From: Baylisascaris procyonis
Lineage: Eukaryota; Nematoda; Chromadorea; Rhabditida; Ascarididae
DNA: 64,000 nucleotides
Assembly (NCBI GenBank): GCA_037389465.1
Contig: JAZARR010000179.1
Location: 516,501 to 580,500, forward strand
Direction: 5' to 3'
In this document: positions 48,401-61,162 of the stretch, piece after piece
Position numbering within the stretch: position 1 is the first letter of the stretch
Layout: the number at the start of each line of letters is the position of its first letter
Position numbers and translations under genes: made by a program
Notes under the pieces: model-generated
What the model was told of the DNA's origin: nothing
Database searches by the model: none
The model's input: only the letters and a program-made list of their open reading frames with translations

Positions 48401-51400
48401 AAGCTGCAATTACTTCTCACTTGATTGCAAATCAAAAGACAAGAAAATCATGCTAAAATCAACATTTATTGAAAGCGCTTCCAGCGATTTGAAAAATTTT
48501 CAGCTTCACTCACCTCGTACGATATTGGTTAGACTTATCTAGTCCCTCATCTATTCTTAATCTAATTTTTGCGAAAGAAAAAAACCCCTGAAAGGAGCTT
48601 AAAATATTTTCATCAATACTATACGCACCAATAACGGTCAACGAGATCAAATGAGAAATGCATCAAAACCTGATAGAAAACCGCTTGTTGATGGTGAATT
48701 TTTTGCCACACAATTGAGGCCGCCGTATCCGTTTCGGCTGCTAATCTTGGTTCCTCAGCAACGAATTCACCTCAAAATTTGCACAATTATATCCGACATT
48801 CTAACGTTAGAAATAAGCGGGCAATAATTTTATTTATTCATATCAATAACACGGAAATATGAACCAGGGTTGATTGCTGTCCTTTATTTCGTCGCCTACA
48901 ACACCTTTGAGGAAGCAGGTACTGCCATTTTTTTTTAAATTTCACTTCTGAATAACGAGGGGATTATGTAAGAAATATTAATGCATCCAAACAAAGACTT
49001 TTAATAAGGAATCTCGCAGTTACGATGAGCTTTCCATTATCGATTGGTCTTTTAACCCGTTTATTGGCGTGTATCCGCTTATTTAAAGTTTACAGCTTCG
49101 TTGATGAGGCAAAGATCATAGCTCTATAATTCGTTTCTCTTTCTAACCATTTCAATGCATCTTTTTACAGTAATAAAATGCTCAACTTTCGTTAATAATA
49201 TTTCAATAATACGCATAGCTATGAGCATACCTGTTAAATAGAATGTCATGTAACCACTTAATCAGCAATTTAAATATGCGAATAAAGGTAATAAAGTTTA
49301 GATGAAAGCATCAGAGGAAAACTAAGAGAAAAGAATAAGAAAATAATAAAGTATGCAAAATTTTAGAGCCGAAATTCTGTTGCAAACTGACGAATTTAAA
49401 TATTTTCTGCCTGCATAGATAAAAATATACCATATAACTGAGAAGATATTGTGAACTCTACCAATTATTTCATTTGTTTTCTATAGGTATTAATAAGAAG
49501 ATACCTTGTTGAAGAGTTGAATAAACAGCCCATGTCATCTTTCGAGATTGTGTAGATAAATATGTTCGAACGCCAAAAAGATTCCCACTTGTTGACTAAA
49601 TTGATCGCTTATAATTTTTACAATAAGCAATATAATTCTTCTGTTGTCTTTTATTGCAGATGCTAGCAGTAAACGATAAAAATACTTGCCCTATTTATGA
49701 TAGATTTGAAAGATTGAAAAAGTTGGATTTAAAAAAATCTTTAAAAAATAATTCGACCATTTTCCTTATGGAATTGTGGCCGAAATTAAAACAATCGTGG
49801 CAATTATAAGTTCATAACGGTCTAAAAGAGTAACGGCACCATTATGCAAAAACAAATTAAATCCAAATGCACATATCGGTGCAATGTAGATAATATCTGC
49901 TACACGTTCCGTTAAAACTCAGGAATAGAGGAAAAAGAAAGGGAAATAATAATTTTACTCCCAAAATCTTATGCGATTTTAGTGCTTTATGTCAACTGCC
50001 GAAGTAAATCGAATATTGCTCTAATACAACTTTATGGGATTTATTCTTATGTGATATTAAGAAGGATTTAAACGTCTTCATTTTAATATGCGAATGATGT
50101 CAAATTCCATTAAGCGTTACGATTTATAAAGATAACATCTGTAGCTTTTTTTATGGCCAATGTGTTTTCCTTGCAGTTGTTAGGCTATAGTTCTTGAAGC
50201 ATCACTTAGCTGTTAATTAACGCAATATTCACCTCGCCAAGCGTCGACATTGTTACGTTGAAAATCGCACCAGGTGCGAGATTCCTTAAAGTATATTCAG
50301 GACTTCTTCCTGGTTCGTTATAACTACTCACCGAAACCTCCTTATCGGAACCATCAATTGAATATAGTGTTTTTGCACGGATCTGAAAATAATTGCCTTG
50401 AAAATATTAAGTTCTTGCTTGAAACTAATCAAAATGTTCAGAAAAGATGTTGAGATTTTAACAAAATTTTTGAATAAAAGTTTCCAGCTTCAGGACAAAA
50501 TTCTTGAAGGCTATGGAAAAGTCGGGAACTTCATACATTAAAGCAGTTAGTATTTCAAACTACGAAACTACCATATTTTCGGCATGCCCAAAAAGAAACC
50601 GGCTACTTATGTGCTCTCTTAAATTTGGACTTACAAAGCGCATCGTGCCAGCCGCACGCCTAGGTCTTATATACTGTATGTATGTATGTATATATTGCGT
50701 ACGTTTGTGTATGTGCGCGTCCACCATATATGTTTATGTGTATACTCACGTGTATGCGCGTGTATTCGGCACTTACAGCTCAGCAGTTCTGAGATTGGGG
50801 CTGCAAAATTTTCATTTGCACAATAACGTCAGAGTGATCTCTGTCATTTGTCATCTTTCACCATGACTCATCCAAAAGTGGTAAAATTTGCATATATTTT
50901 ACCCTATCTGATTTTGATTTTCAGCCGACTGTACTGAAAGCACTAATTATTTTGTGGGAGTTTTATACGAATGTTCAGATTAGCAAAACTAAATTAAATT
51001 ATAGAAGCATACAAAAGCGCGCATGATGTCATCTGATCGAACGTGTTTTCCTATTTACTCATGAATACACTATGTCGCAAAGATTTTCCGTTAAATTTCT
51101 AAATTCACAGCAAATATATTCTCCTTCGAGAAACAACATGCTCGCGCTGTGATGGTTTCAATAATTCCGATAGTAAACGCTAATTTAAAGTAAACAAACC
51201 GTATAAGGAACATTTGGGGCCGAAAGCCATGAGATTGGCCATTTGACAGTTAGCGAGTTGGGTGTTCTTGACTTGAGGCGCAGAATGAATTGTTCACCTT
51301 CAGCTAGTGTAGCGAACGCTGCCCAACCAAGTGAGCCAAAACCGAAGTCGGTCCCCGCCTAAATCATCAAACACATTGCTTTCTCAGGCTGTACAGTTTA

Positions 51401-51467
51401 CCTGCTCGACGTGGATAAGATAAAATGACAAGAACGCAAATATATATAAATATAAATATAAATATAA

Positions 51468-51498
<31 letters not shown>

Positions 51499-54400
51499 TA
51501 TATCTATATCGATAATGTCCTGTCTACATGTATGCGTGCATGTCTGTTTGTCGGTTAATTTTTATTCGGAGAGCAATAAAACTATAATAAAGAAATTTTA
51601 AATGTATAAATGCACCATAATTTGATCACTGTAGCGCTCCCGACAATGGTGCACCATCTCCAAAAGAAATCCTAAATATTTTAAAGGTTTCATGGAAAAC
51701 TGCCTGATCCTGAAATGTGATAACTGAAGAATCGTAATTCATATTGCTCTCATTCTGTTTGATTATTCCAAATGAAATACTTACTGATTCATTTGTTAAT
51801 AAACGAATGCGCAGTATTAATAACACTATAACAGGATAACAGAACAGTATATGATACAGTATTAATAAGTTAGGAAGCGGACCTGAATTGTAATGTTATA
51901 AACGGTTCGTGGCTGCAGTCCTTCGAGACGAATTCGAGTGTTCGGGAATCTAACCGGAAATCGTCTTCTTTGTGTTGAAATTTTTGTTGCGCTGTTGAAC
52001 TCAAATGCGGTCACCTGTAGATACGAATTTTAGTCGGCTAAGACCTATACATTAATACCGCATTCCCTGAGACTTCACTTTAATCAAAAGTGAAGTGGAT
52101 AGGAAATAAAATGTACAAAAGTAGACAGTATGGGAGGAGGTGAAGCGAGGAGAGGTTTAGTAATAGCACAATTCCATATCGTTGACCTGCAAGAGATCCG
52201 TCGAGATGAGTTCTATGCGACTTCACATGTTATGATAGCTGAAAAAATATAGTTCGGAAAATTGAATGAGCAGACCGATATATGGAAATAGAAAGATCCT
52301 GTTTATGAAGCCTGAAGAGCAGCTGCAAAACCTTCTAAATGATTAGAAATTTTGTTGCTTCTCAAAACTTGAAAGAGAAGAGCATAAATTAGGCAAGTGA
52401 CATATGGGAAGCGATATAAAGAAATGCACTAACAAGGTGTTGATTGACCATCGCTTGATTGCTTGCAGATGCTACAATTGGTGTTGTCCATGTTATTTCA
52501 AGTGAATCGGAAGTTTTATCTGTGAGTGAAATATCGGTTGGTGCTGGTAACCATTCGAGTGCTGAAAAAAATCTAAAATTGAAGTAATATTTTGAGGTCA
52601 TTTTCCATCATTTTTTGATACTTTCAAGCGCACTGAATAGTTGTCGCTATGCTTTTCGATATGCTCTTTCTATATTCAGCGTTTCATTTGAACCAATGAG
52701 CTTATAAATTCGACTGCTTCCTAAAAGAATAGCTCACCTTGATGGATCGTTCGAAAATTCGTTAGTAATTCCGTATTACTAATTAACCATCAGGTCTTCA
52801 ATAAGCCCGGTGATAGGGCTTATTGAAGTAATTACGCTAAATCGATAAGCCACTGACCAGTTATAACATAATGATCAAACGATCCCTCCGAGCGAGGTCT
52901 CATTGGGAGATAAGAAGGAATCCGACATCAGACACCCAATGGATAGACGCTATCGAGAGCACTATGCACGAAATATCTAACATCCCGATGAAGGAGCTTC
53001 TGATTTCATCAAGAACCGCTAATAATTCTCAACTATCAAAGAGTCTTCCTTTTAAAATGTTTTCAAGCTTTGATACAAATAAGACAACAATTACCTATGA
53101 GTTAAACGTTTCGATGTCACATCTGACTTCATGTATCATGCACGGAACATCTGTTATGGATATGGTGTACTTGGTTAAATTTGGTAAGAAACTTTGAAAT
53201 ATCGCATTTAAATCTCTCACATATTATTCCTTTGTACTAACAAATATACGGTGCTTTATTTTTTAAAAAATTCTTTAGAAGATTCTTAAAGGATTTTAAA
53301 AGAAACATAGACAATTTTCTGTTTTACGTTCAGAAGATAAAACATTGTTACCTGCAAGTGAAGTTGATATTAGTGTACTCGTATAGAAGACGCTACGTTT
53401 ATTCGCGAAACCTTCAACACTGATTCTATAGGTTGTATTGCCAACAAGTCCTTCAAATTTATATGATGTAACGTTGGGTGCGATCACAACCGCCACTGGT
53501 GACATACTGCTACTTCCTATAAAAAAGGTAATGTCGAGGATTTTAAGAAACACTGTAATTATGGTGCTACGACAAAAGCGATCCGTTCGTAATTATGACT
53601 TTATGTAGCGGTGTGCTAGAACCGAAATGGATGCATCGATCGTGGTCGACTTGCAAATCAGCGCTTTCGTCGTCGATGGTTTGTAATCACCACTTTGAAG
53701 AGGTATCTGACTTTCGCATCTATGATTCTTTGGCTTATGGAATTCGAAATTCTTCAGAATACGTATACTCGAAGGTGTATAATTCAGATTTCCAGAAAGG
53801 ATCGTATTTTCCAGACGCAGCCAAATGTACTGGAAGAGAATTTGTGACGAGGAGAAGTTTTTGTGGCGTTTTCATTCCCTTCTGCGTTATTGATCGTATT
53901 TTTACTAACAGAAGAAAGAGTGATAAAGAGGCGTGTTACTAGAGTCTCCGGACAGAGGCTGAACTTTGAACACTGCAGCTAATTGAGACCCACCTGGAAA
54001 AGTTAATACTACTCAATAAAAATGCCTCTTAAAATAACCATCGAAGATGTCTGAAAATTGACAATACCTTTCATTGCGGCAGCCATTATCCTAAAAGATG
54101 TCAATGATTTGTTGAGTGATTTATCAACGATCCATGTGAAATGAATATAGTCATTACTAACATCGATCTCCTCTATATGTGTCTCCTCTTCTTCGGAATA
54201 ATATTCTGAAATTAGATTTGAATATTACTGGGCAATTTTCTGCATTTCACCAAAATACATCATTTATCTCAATGAATTTTTTAAATGAATATTGAAATGG
54301 CGCTGAAAAATTTCCATATATCAAATCTTAAATTCATTTACCTATAAGCACGGGAAGTTAACCAGATAGGTGCAAATCGCAATCATTTGCATATGTTGTT

Positions 54401-54971
54401 GAGATTTTTATATATGCTTTTATAGGATAGCGTTGAATAAATTACTAAGGAACACATTGGTCACTACCTAATGACATCTGCAATTATATGGCAGCCACTG
54501 GCTAAATTAATCTCTAGCAATTTGTTTGCAATGTTTCTGAAAGCAAAAATTCAAAAAAAAAATCATTTCTCATCGACTCCTAACCATTTCAATGCATTTT
54601 CAAAGGATTTTCTTGCAAAATTTTTTCCATTAGAGGATGGTAACAAAAAAAAACCATTGCAAATAAATAAAACCGTTTCTCTTTAAGTATGTGCAAGTAC
54701 GACGAGGCTATTACGAAACATTTCACGAGTAGAATATTTTAAACGATAAGTTGACATGGTTCTATGTTCAAAGCACCATAAAATATTGCCGTATTCAAAG
54801 TACTGTAATATAATACCGTATTCAAGTTATCAATACCGATTAATTAAATCATAATACCATGATATAATACTACAACGAAAATATCGGAATGTATTATCGC
54901 ACTGAAAATATCCCACCTTGACACAACGCTTTCATCGCAATCAAGATTGTTATGATAAAAGATGACCACAT
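42459..54971 (-). CDS. Multi-FN3 type I membrane receptor, LAR-like ectodomain, no phosphatase
   Basis: Thirteen exons on the minus strand, all phase-consistent: 54971-54917, 54205-54068, 53516-53352, 52561-52434, 52014-51883, 51358-51200, 50382-50233, 48753-48670, 47927-47728, 45720-45556, 44592-44447, 43651-43511, 42646-42459. They sum to 1851 bases, 616 residues plus stop. An acceptor (GATTCTTACAG) abuts the ATG, suggesting trans-splicing. A signal peptide ([17 protein letters not shown]) precedes about four fibronectin III domains, roughly 25-119, 122-220, 227-312 and 310-405. Each shows the B-strand Trp (HFTW, EITW, TVKW, SIVW); F-strand Tyr occurs in TTYRISVEG and [11 protein letters not shown] membrane-proximal part ([15 protein letters not shown] at about 459-473) resembles LAR-type receptor tyrosine phosphatases. 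The helix is about 525-549; a 62-residue Arg/Ser-rich tail ends at TAA. No phosphatase domain was found. The exon 8 acceptor (TTGCTGAG) is the weakest junction. Confidence 0.85.
51439..51503. repeat. (ATATAA)n / (TA)n microsatellite in a receptor intron
   Basis: Five or so ATATAA units followed by about 27 bp of TA. Confidence 0.9.
52762..52828. repeat. Two adjacent hairpins in a receptor intron
   Basis: TTAGTAAT (52762-52769) pairs with ATTACTAA (52775-52782) across five bases. CTTCAATAAGCCC (52796-52808) pairs perfectly with GGGCTTATTGAAG (52816-52828) across seven bases. They lie in the intron between exons 3 and 4. Confidence 0.85.
53940..53993 (-). other. Possible 54-base cassette exon of the FN3 receptor gene
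   Basis: Within the intron between exons 2 and 3, the minus strand has acceptor TTAACTTTTCCAG, an open 54-base segment ([17 protein letters not shown]) and donor A|GTAACA. Its length is a multiple of three and its phase (1 in, 1 out) matches both neighbours, so inclusion adds 18 residues between strands of the first FN3 domain. The domain has normal length without it, so I treat it as alternative rather than constitutive. Confidence 0.45.
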
Positions 54972-55372
54972 CTGTAAGAATCATCACATCAGAGAGCTAT
55001 CGCATTGAACTAAATATAGCGCCATATCTACTGTAGGGCAAAACGAGAGTCCTCCTTCTTTAAAACCAAAAAGGTACGCTGGCTATAACAAGTTCAAAAG
55101 ATTTTCTTTGAATGCTTTATTGGTCATGAGTTCATTCAGACAGAATTTAGGCTGAAAAAGTGCAATGAAAGGTTTAGATTAATTGCGTGACTTCAATGGT
55201 GAAAGTTTTAATCACAAAATCGAAATTTGCCTAGTATAACTCTGCATATGTGAATTCTGTTCACTAAAAAAAATTATGTGCATGTTGATTCGTTTTTCGT
55301 TTTTCACAGAGCTTTTCTAATATTCAAAGAGTTTCCGCACAAATTAAATAACCACAGCATGGACTTGAAATC

Positions 55373-55441
<69 letters not shown>

Positions 55442-57656
55442 AAATTTATTCAATATTTTCCTACTTAGTTATACATTTCTGAAATAAGTTCATATAAAAG
55501 CTTTTTTTTTTAAAAAAAGATTACCATAGCACTCGTTTGGAATCGTTGGATTGCAATAAAGTTTTTAAGTTATAAAATGAGGCGAAACAATTAGAGCAAT
55601 CGTAAAAGCGAAGGAATAATGTAATCTTAAAGGCATTCGTTTATGAATCGTTCATGTAGAAAGTCGCTTTCCGCAAAGAAAATCATAGCGATAATGGATT
55701 CGTTGAGGTAGCTATTGACTAGTAAAAGATTAAGGAACCTAAGGCTGGTGCCCAATTTATTACGCTTACGAAAGAACCCCTCTTTTCTTCATCGAACAAG
55801 AGCTGAAACTATCGAATTTGAGGTCTTCAGGTGGATTATTCCTCCCTTTTCCCACCTTTTTCCTCCTATCACTCTTATAGTCTTTAATCTCTCCTCGATT
55901 CAACCAGATAAGTGAATAACAGCAAGGCAAAGTGTATGACAATTGAAGGTAAGACTCAGCCCGAATAAGTGAACAAAAAGAGGCAACCGAAGAGGGTTAA
56001 TTACATATTCAAAGATCTAAATGATCTATACGAAGTGAATAATAACGAAGCGAAAAATCTGTAAAAGGAATATTTTGAAAAATCTCAAAAAAAAATGCCA
56101 AATGCAGGAAGATGTTAAGCGCAATTTTCTGATCAATCTTTTGAGGTGAAAGGAAACATTGCAATGCAAATGCTCATTTTTATTCAACTTTTTTTTTTTT
56201 TAAAAATAAAATAATGTGCATTCATTGTAGAAACACATTTGCTAGTAAGAACAATAAAAAAGAAAATAGGTATATAAAAGATTTCTTCCAAACTTATCAT
56301 TGCTTGCCAAAGATTCCCACCAAAGTTGTCTTTCCTTATCAATGATAAGTTTTTATCATGTGGAATTTAGCGTGTTCTCGTGATGAAACGATTTGATATG
56401 TGCGGCATTTATTCATCAGTTTTGAAAGCTTTTTTAGTCGAATAAACGCAGCATGTGGTAAACAACGAATTTGGAGGATGAAAAAAAGGCTAGGAAGAAG
56501 TGGAAATACTTCTTTAGTTGCTTATAAATTCTCGTCGTCCCTCCCTCACCTCCGCACCCAGTGCATCCTCTCCCCTTCTTTCAGCAATCACATCCGAAAA
56601 TTTTTAGGCGGATGGGATGTATGAATAAAATTTTCACAGCGAATGAATCAATAAGCAAGGGTAAGGAGCATCATAAAGTATTCAGTTAGGGCGTTGAATT
56701 TTCCTAATTCAACCACAAAAATTATTTCAGTGATTAAAAAATAAATAAAGAAGTGAAAAAAAAGGCGCTCACTTTTTCCAAATTGATGATGAAATTAATG
56801 AATGATCGCTGTCGATAAAATTATAAGATGACCAAGTATGCAAGTGATATGAACTCAATACGAAAAAGTAACAACGACTGCGGACGAAAGTTGTGTAAAA
56901 CATTTTCAAATGATAAAGAATACGTATGACAAATCAATCGCGATAATGGGAGTGTCAAATCATCGATACGGAAAACTCGTTCTTGCATGTTGTTTAACGT
57001 CCACTCATTTAATTCAACATTTGATTATGTTGGAAACACTATCATCGTATTGAAATTGATAGTGCTGATTACTTAATGCATTTCGTTATCATTGATTATC
57101 ACTAATTAGATTGTCGCTAAAGAGGAAAAAATAAATTGTCTCGACTATACTTAAGCAATATGAAATGTTTTTTTCCACTATTAATATGAAATGCTAACAA
57201 AATTGCTTGAAACGATCTACCTATGGTCTTTTACATCAGAAATCAATCGGTGTTGTTCATTCAACTGAACTATTATACTTGAATCAGAGACCAAAATTTG
57301 CTACAATTAATAAAATTTTCTAAACTTATCTCAACGTTATCATTTAAAAACATTCGACCATCGCAAATAAGAATTACGTAATAAGATAGAAAATCGAATA
57401 ATTTCCACTGTTTTTAAGAACTTGGCACATTTCATTTACGAGACCGACTACTGAAGAGAAGAGTTTATTTTTCGCAAACTTTTTCTTTCGTTTTCATTTG
57501 CAATTTTTTATTCGTTGCCACTTTAATTTCACTGCGAAGTTTTCGGATGCGATTTTCAAATTTTTTAATATGGGAAATGATGTAATTGCAAATTTCGAGC
57601 GTTTTTGTTCAATGAGCCGAATTCGAATGCAATTGTTGAAAATATTCGAGCAGCCG
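54972..57656. other. Upstream of the receptor gene; no confident gene
   Basis: This should include the receptor promoter, but no core elements are recognisable. It holds a (TA)n tract at 55374-55439 and a pyrimidine-rich patch at 56536-56580. Plus-strand frames at 55715-55915 and 56400-56624 lack support. Confidence 0.4.
55374..55439. repeat. (TA)n microsatellite
   Basis: About 66 bp of TA. Confidence 0.95.
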
Positions 57657-57830
57657 ATGGTGTGGCGGCCCCATTGCGAGAGGCATGGGGTGGCAGAGCC
57701 CCCTGTGCCTAGTATATGTGCTGAAATTATCTTCCCTCCTTTCTGTATGCTGTACGCGTTCTTTGTGTACCCCTTTTTCGGGATAGTGTTTACGTCTTTA
57801 TCTATATACCTTGTGGTGTCATTTTCTTAG
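57657..57830 (+). CDS. Possible small membrane protein, 57 residues
   Basis: ATG at 57657 begins MVWRPHCERHGVAEPPVPSI and continues into a long hydrophobic stretch (FCMLYAFFVYPFFGIVFTSL) ending at TAG 57830. The first 100 bases are about half G+C, unique in this A+T-rich neighbourhood and exon-like. The frame is also open upstream to 57498, so the start could be earlier or an exon boundary could lie at TATTCGAG (57643-57650). No family recognised. It abuts the G/T-rich region. Confidence 0.35.
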   Translation: MVWRPHCERHGVAEPPVPSICAEIIFPPFCMLYAFFVYPFFGIVFTSLSIYLVVSFS

Positions 57831-58333
57831 CGGAGTGTGCAAAAGGGTGTATATGAGGGTGCGTATGGCACAGCACAGGTTACGCATTGGAGGAAGGATA
57901 ATTATACAAATGAAGAAGGGGTGGTGAGGGGGTTCGATTTCATATAGAGTGTTTGTAGTGTGGGAGGGGAGATGTGCATGTTCGTGTGTGTATATGTATG
58001 TTGGGCCTCATGTGTGGTCTGCTTCAACTTAGTATTGGTGTACGTGGGAGAGTGTGGTATGTGTGGTGTGTTCGGAGCTTCAGTTTGTATGTGTGTGGTC
58101 TGCTTCAGTTTGTATAGTATAGATTGCGTTTGGCATGTAAGTCGGAGTGTATACTTGTGTGTATGTGGGAGCGGGGGGGGCAGTTGAGTGTGCGCATGTA
58201 TGTGTGTATACGTGTGTTGTGTGTAGGAGATGGGTTATGATGTGTGATGCGTGAGGGGTGTCGTGTGTATGGTGCGTGTGGCGTAGTGTGGTTCTGCGTT
58301 TGGTGTGTATGGTATGCGTGTTATATGTGTGTG
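57831..58333. other. Strand-asymmetric G/T-rich imperfect TG repeat
   Basis: The plus strand is strongly enriched for G and T with many TGTGTG and GTGTATG words and few C. It grades into the dispersed repeat at 58334. Reading frames here (for example VCVYVCWASCVVC) are low-complexity artefacts. Confidence 0.8.
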
Positions 58334-59056
<723 letters not shown>

Positions 59057-59172
59057 ATTTGTTTAAAAACCTTTATGATACGAGTCAGTTGTGTGCCCAT
59101 TTACAACTATGCGGCCTGCTAAGAATAGGTGCCATTTTTTATCCACGAAATAAATTTTGTACTTTGTATTCA

Positions 59173-60865
59173 TCACTCGCTGAGCGCTGAAATTATTTCG
59201 TTCACGACGTGCTCAACTGAACCATTCGCATCTATAGTGATGCATTTGCGCTCATTGCAAGGTGATTCGAGAGTTTCCAGCTGGCTGTCAAGAAGACGGC
59301 AATCGACAAAATGACCCTTTCGTAAGCGAAGTCGTCGTTCCAATTCATCCCTTAATCTATTTTATAGTAAAATATCATCTTTTAAAACTTGGAGATCTGA
59401 TGTGAAGACGCATTCCAAATAATCACCAATTTAAAATAGGAAGAAGTTGCACTCACTTAATGAAAATCCATTTTCTTCTGCTGAATTTTTGTATTTTCTG
59501 TAGTTGTTTTTAAACGTAAAAAATTGTTGATAAAAGCACAAAAGTGTGTGAGAGGAATAGACTTGATGCATGTTTGCTGTGTTATGTGATCAACTGCTTT
59601 GTTTCGTTGGGACCAGTCGACTGCAAAACTTCGCCGAACAAACTGTGAAATGTACTTGGACGTATGGCACAAATATATGCCTACATATTGCTTTGAATAT
59701 GATAGATCAATTTGAACATTTTGGGTGTTACTTTTTGGTGCAGTTTATATCAGACAAATTTGATATATTTGGCATCAGCGGCTTCCCTGTTGAAACTATA
59801 GGATAGACATGATAGGAAGGTCTACAGAGACCAATATAACTAAGCTCGGAAACAGGCGATTTGACGATGCTCTTTGCGAATGCAAATTTATGAAGGTTCT
59901 TATAAAGAGTGTAGAAACAAACCGTTCAACATTTAAATAGACGAAGATGAAATTCCCATCGAGTGGAGCACTAAGAATATGACGATAACTCCTCTTTAAT
60001 GCTGAACATGCAATCACAATCCTTTGAGTGGAATGTTCGGCTAGCTCGGCAATTTTATGAAGCCATGGATAGCGATCCTCATCATTAAGTGCAATCCCTC
60101 AAATACATTCTCGTTAATTTATCTATATTTACAAATAATCAATAAAAAATACTTTTTTATGATATACGATTTCATATATATAGTTGAATTGAGATTGTGA
60201 ATGATGATTAAACAACTGAACCATCGTATTTCTTGAGGATTTTTTTTTTTTGCATATTTAATTAGAATATTTCGTATAAAATGATTTACATTTTTGATAA
60301 GCTAACGACGAATGTGATGCACTTTAACTATGCGAAGAAATTAATTTATTAGAAGTATGAGTGAGAGGATTCATCTAAATCGCTTATTGTCGATGTAAAA
60401 CGTTTTGAATTTCGATGAAATCATTATATGGAGTATTAATTATCAAAACGATTTTAAAATTGAGTAAGCTGATTTTAATATCTAGTAAAGTTTGATTGCT
60501 AAGCGTAAAACTTTTCGTTTGTTTCAGTAGATTTCGGAAAAAAATTCCAATCTAATTACAGTTTTGTATTTATAATTAAATAATCTTTCTTTTGAATAAA
60601 TTTATTCGGAAATATGAATGAAAGAACTAAAAATAGATGATGTTTTTTGGGATTTAATAAAATTAATGCCTTTTTTAAAGAAGGTGAATTAAAGGCATAA
60701 ACGATGAAATTGAAGCGAACCTTTGCTCATTTTAGCACGATTTGTTTCTGAGTGATAATCGTCAGCATCTTCGAAATGAGCATCAAATTTGGTGGCTAAA
60801 CATTTACCAATTGTTGTTTTACCACAACCGGAAACACCCATTACGAAGATACATTTTATAGTCAT
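59173..60865 (-). CDS. IDNK: Gluconokinase (three exons)
   Basis: Exons 60865-60721, 60097-59923 and 59356-59173 join in phase (145+175+184 bases) to 167 residues, the usual length for this family. The enzyme phosphorylates D-gluconate with ATP to 6-phosphogluconate, feeding the pentose phosphate pathway in the cytosol. The P-loop is at residues about 10-17 (GVSGCGKT). Family motifs follow: [49 protein letters not shown] and [10 protein letters not shown]. Donors are GTTCGC and GTTTGT; acceptors are TATTTGAG and TATAAAATAG. A trans-splice-type acceptor (CTGTAATTTCAG, 60898-60899) lies 32 bases before the ATG. The gene begins only about 265 bases after the stop of the minus-strand gene at 61163, an operon-like spacing. 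Confidence 0.93.
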
Positions 60866-60899
60866 TTTAGTTGAAAAAATCACAATAAGGATGTGCTCT
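60866..60899 (-). promoter_or_regulatory. Likely trans-splice acceptor and 5' UTR of gluconokinase
   Basis: The minus strand reads CTGTAATTTCAG, then 32 bases (AGCACATCC...) and the ATG. There is no sign of an upstream exon. In nematodes such a site before a start codon commonly receives a spliced leader. Whether it takes an operon-type leader is not visible from genomic DNA. Confidence 0.5.
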
Positions 60900-61162
60900 G
60901 AAATTACAGGTCACTAATTTTAAATTACCCTTACTTACATATGATTCCATCTTGCAATGCACTATTCCAAGTTCCTAGACGGACTACATCCAAATGTAGG
61001 TATGCAACGCATACAAATTATTGAAGACCATTCAACGATTACCTCTATTTCTTATCGCAGGTTTTAGAAAAAATGCAGATTCGATTTGCAGGGACGAAGC
61101 TCTCATTTAGTGGTGTTCGTATTCGTTTGTTGCGAACTCTATTTATGTAAATTTCGAGATGC

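Noticed and set aside
50504..50866. Plus-strand 120-codon ORF
   Set aside because: Much of it is a TG/TA simple repeat (YVYVYTHVY); it lies antisense in a receptor intron.
51626..51722. Minus-strand segment [12 protein letters not shown] after a good acceptor inside the receptor gene
   Set aside because: It would put a stop (TGA) after 27 codons. The next exon at 51358-51200 continues the FN3 domain in phase without it, so I left it out of the model.
52871..53197. Plus-strand 108-codon ORF
   Set aside because: Antisense in a receptor intron, next to the hairpins. The length is within chance expectation and no family is recognisable.
53595..53942. Plus-strand 115-codon ORF
   Set aside because: It lies antisense in a receptor intron and overlaps the cassette exon; no motif, splice or composition support.
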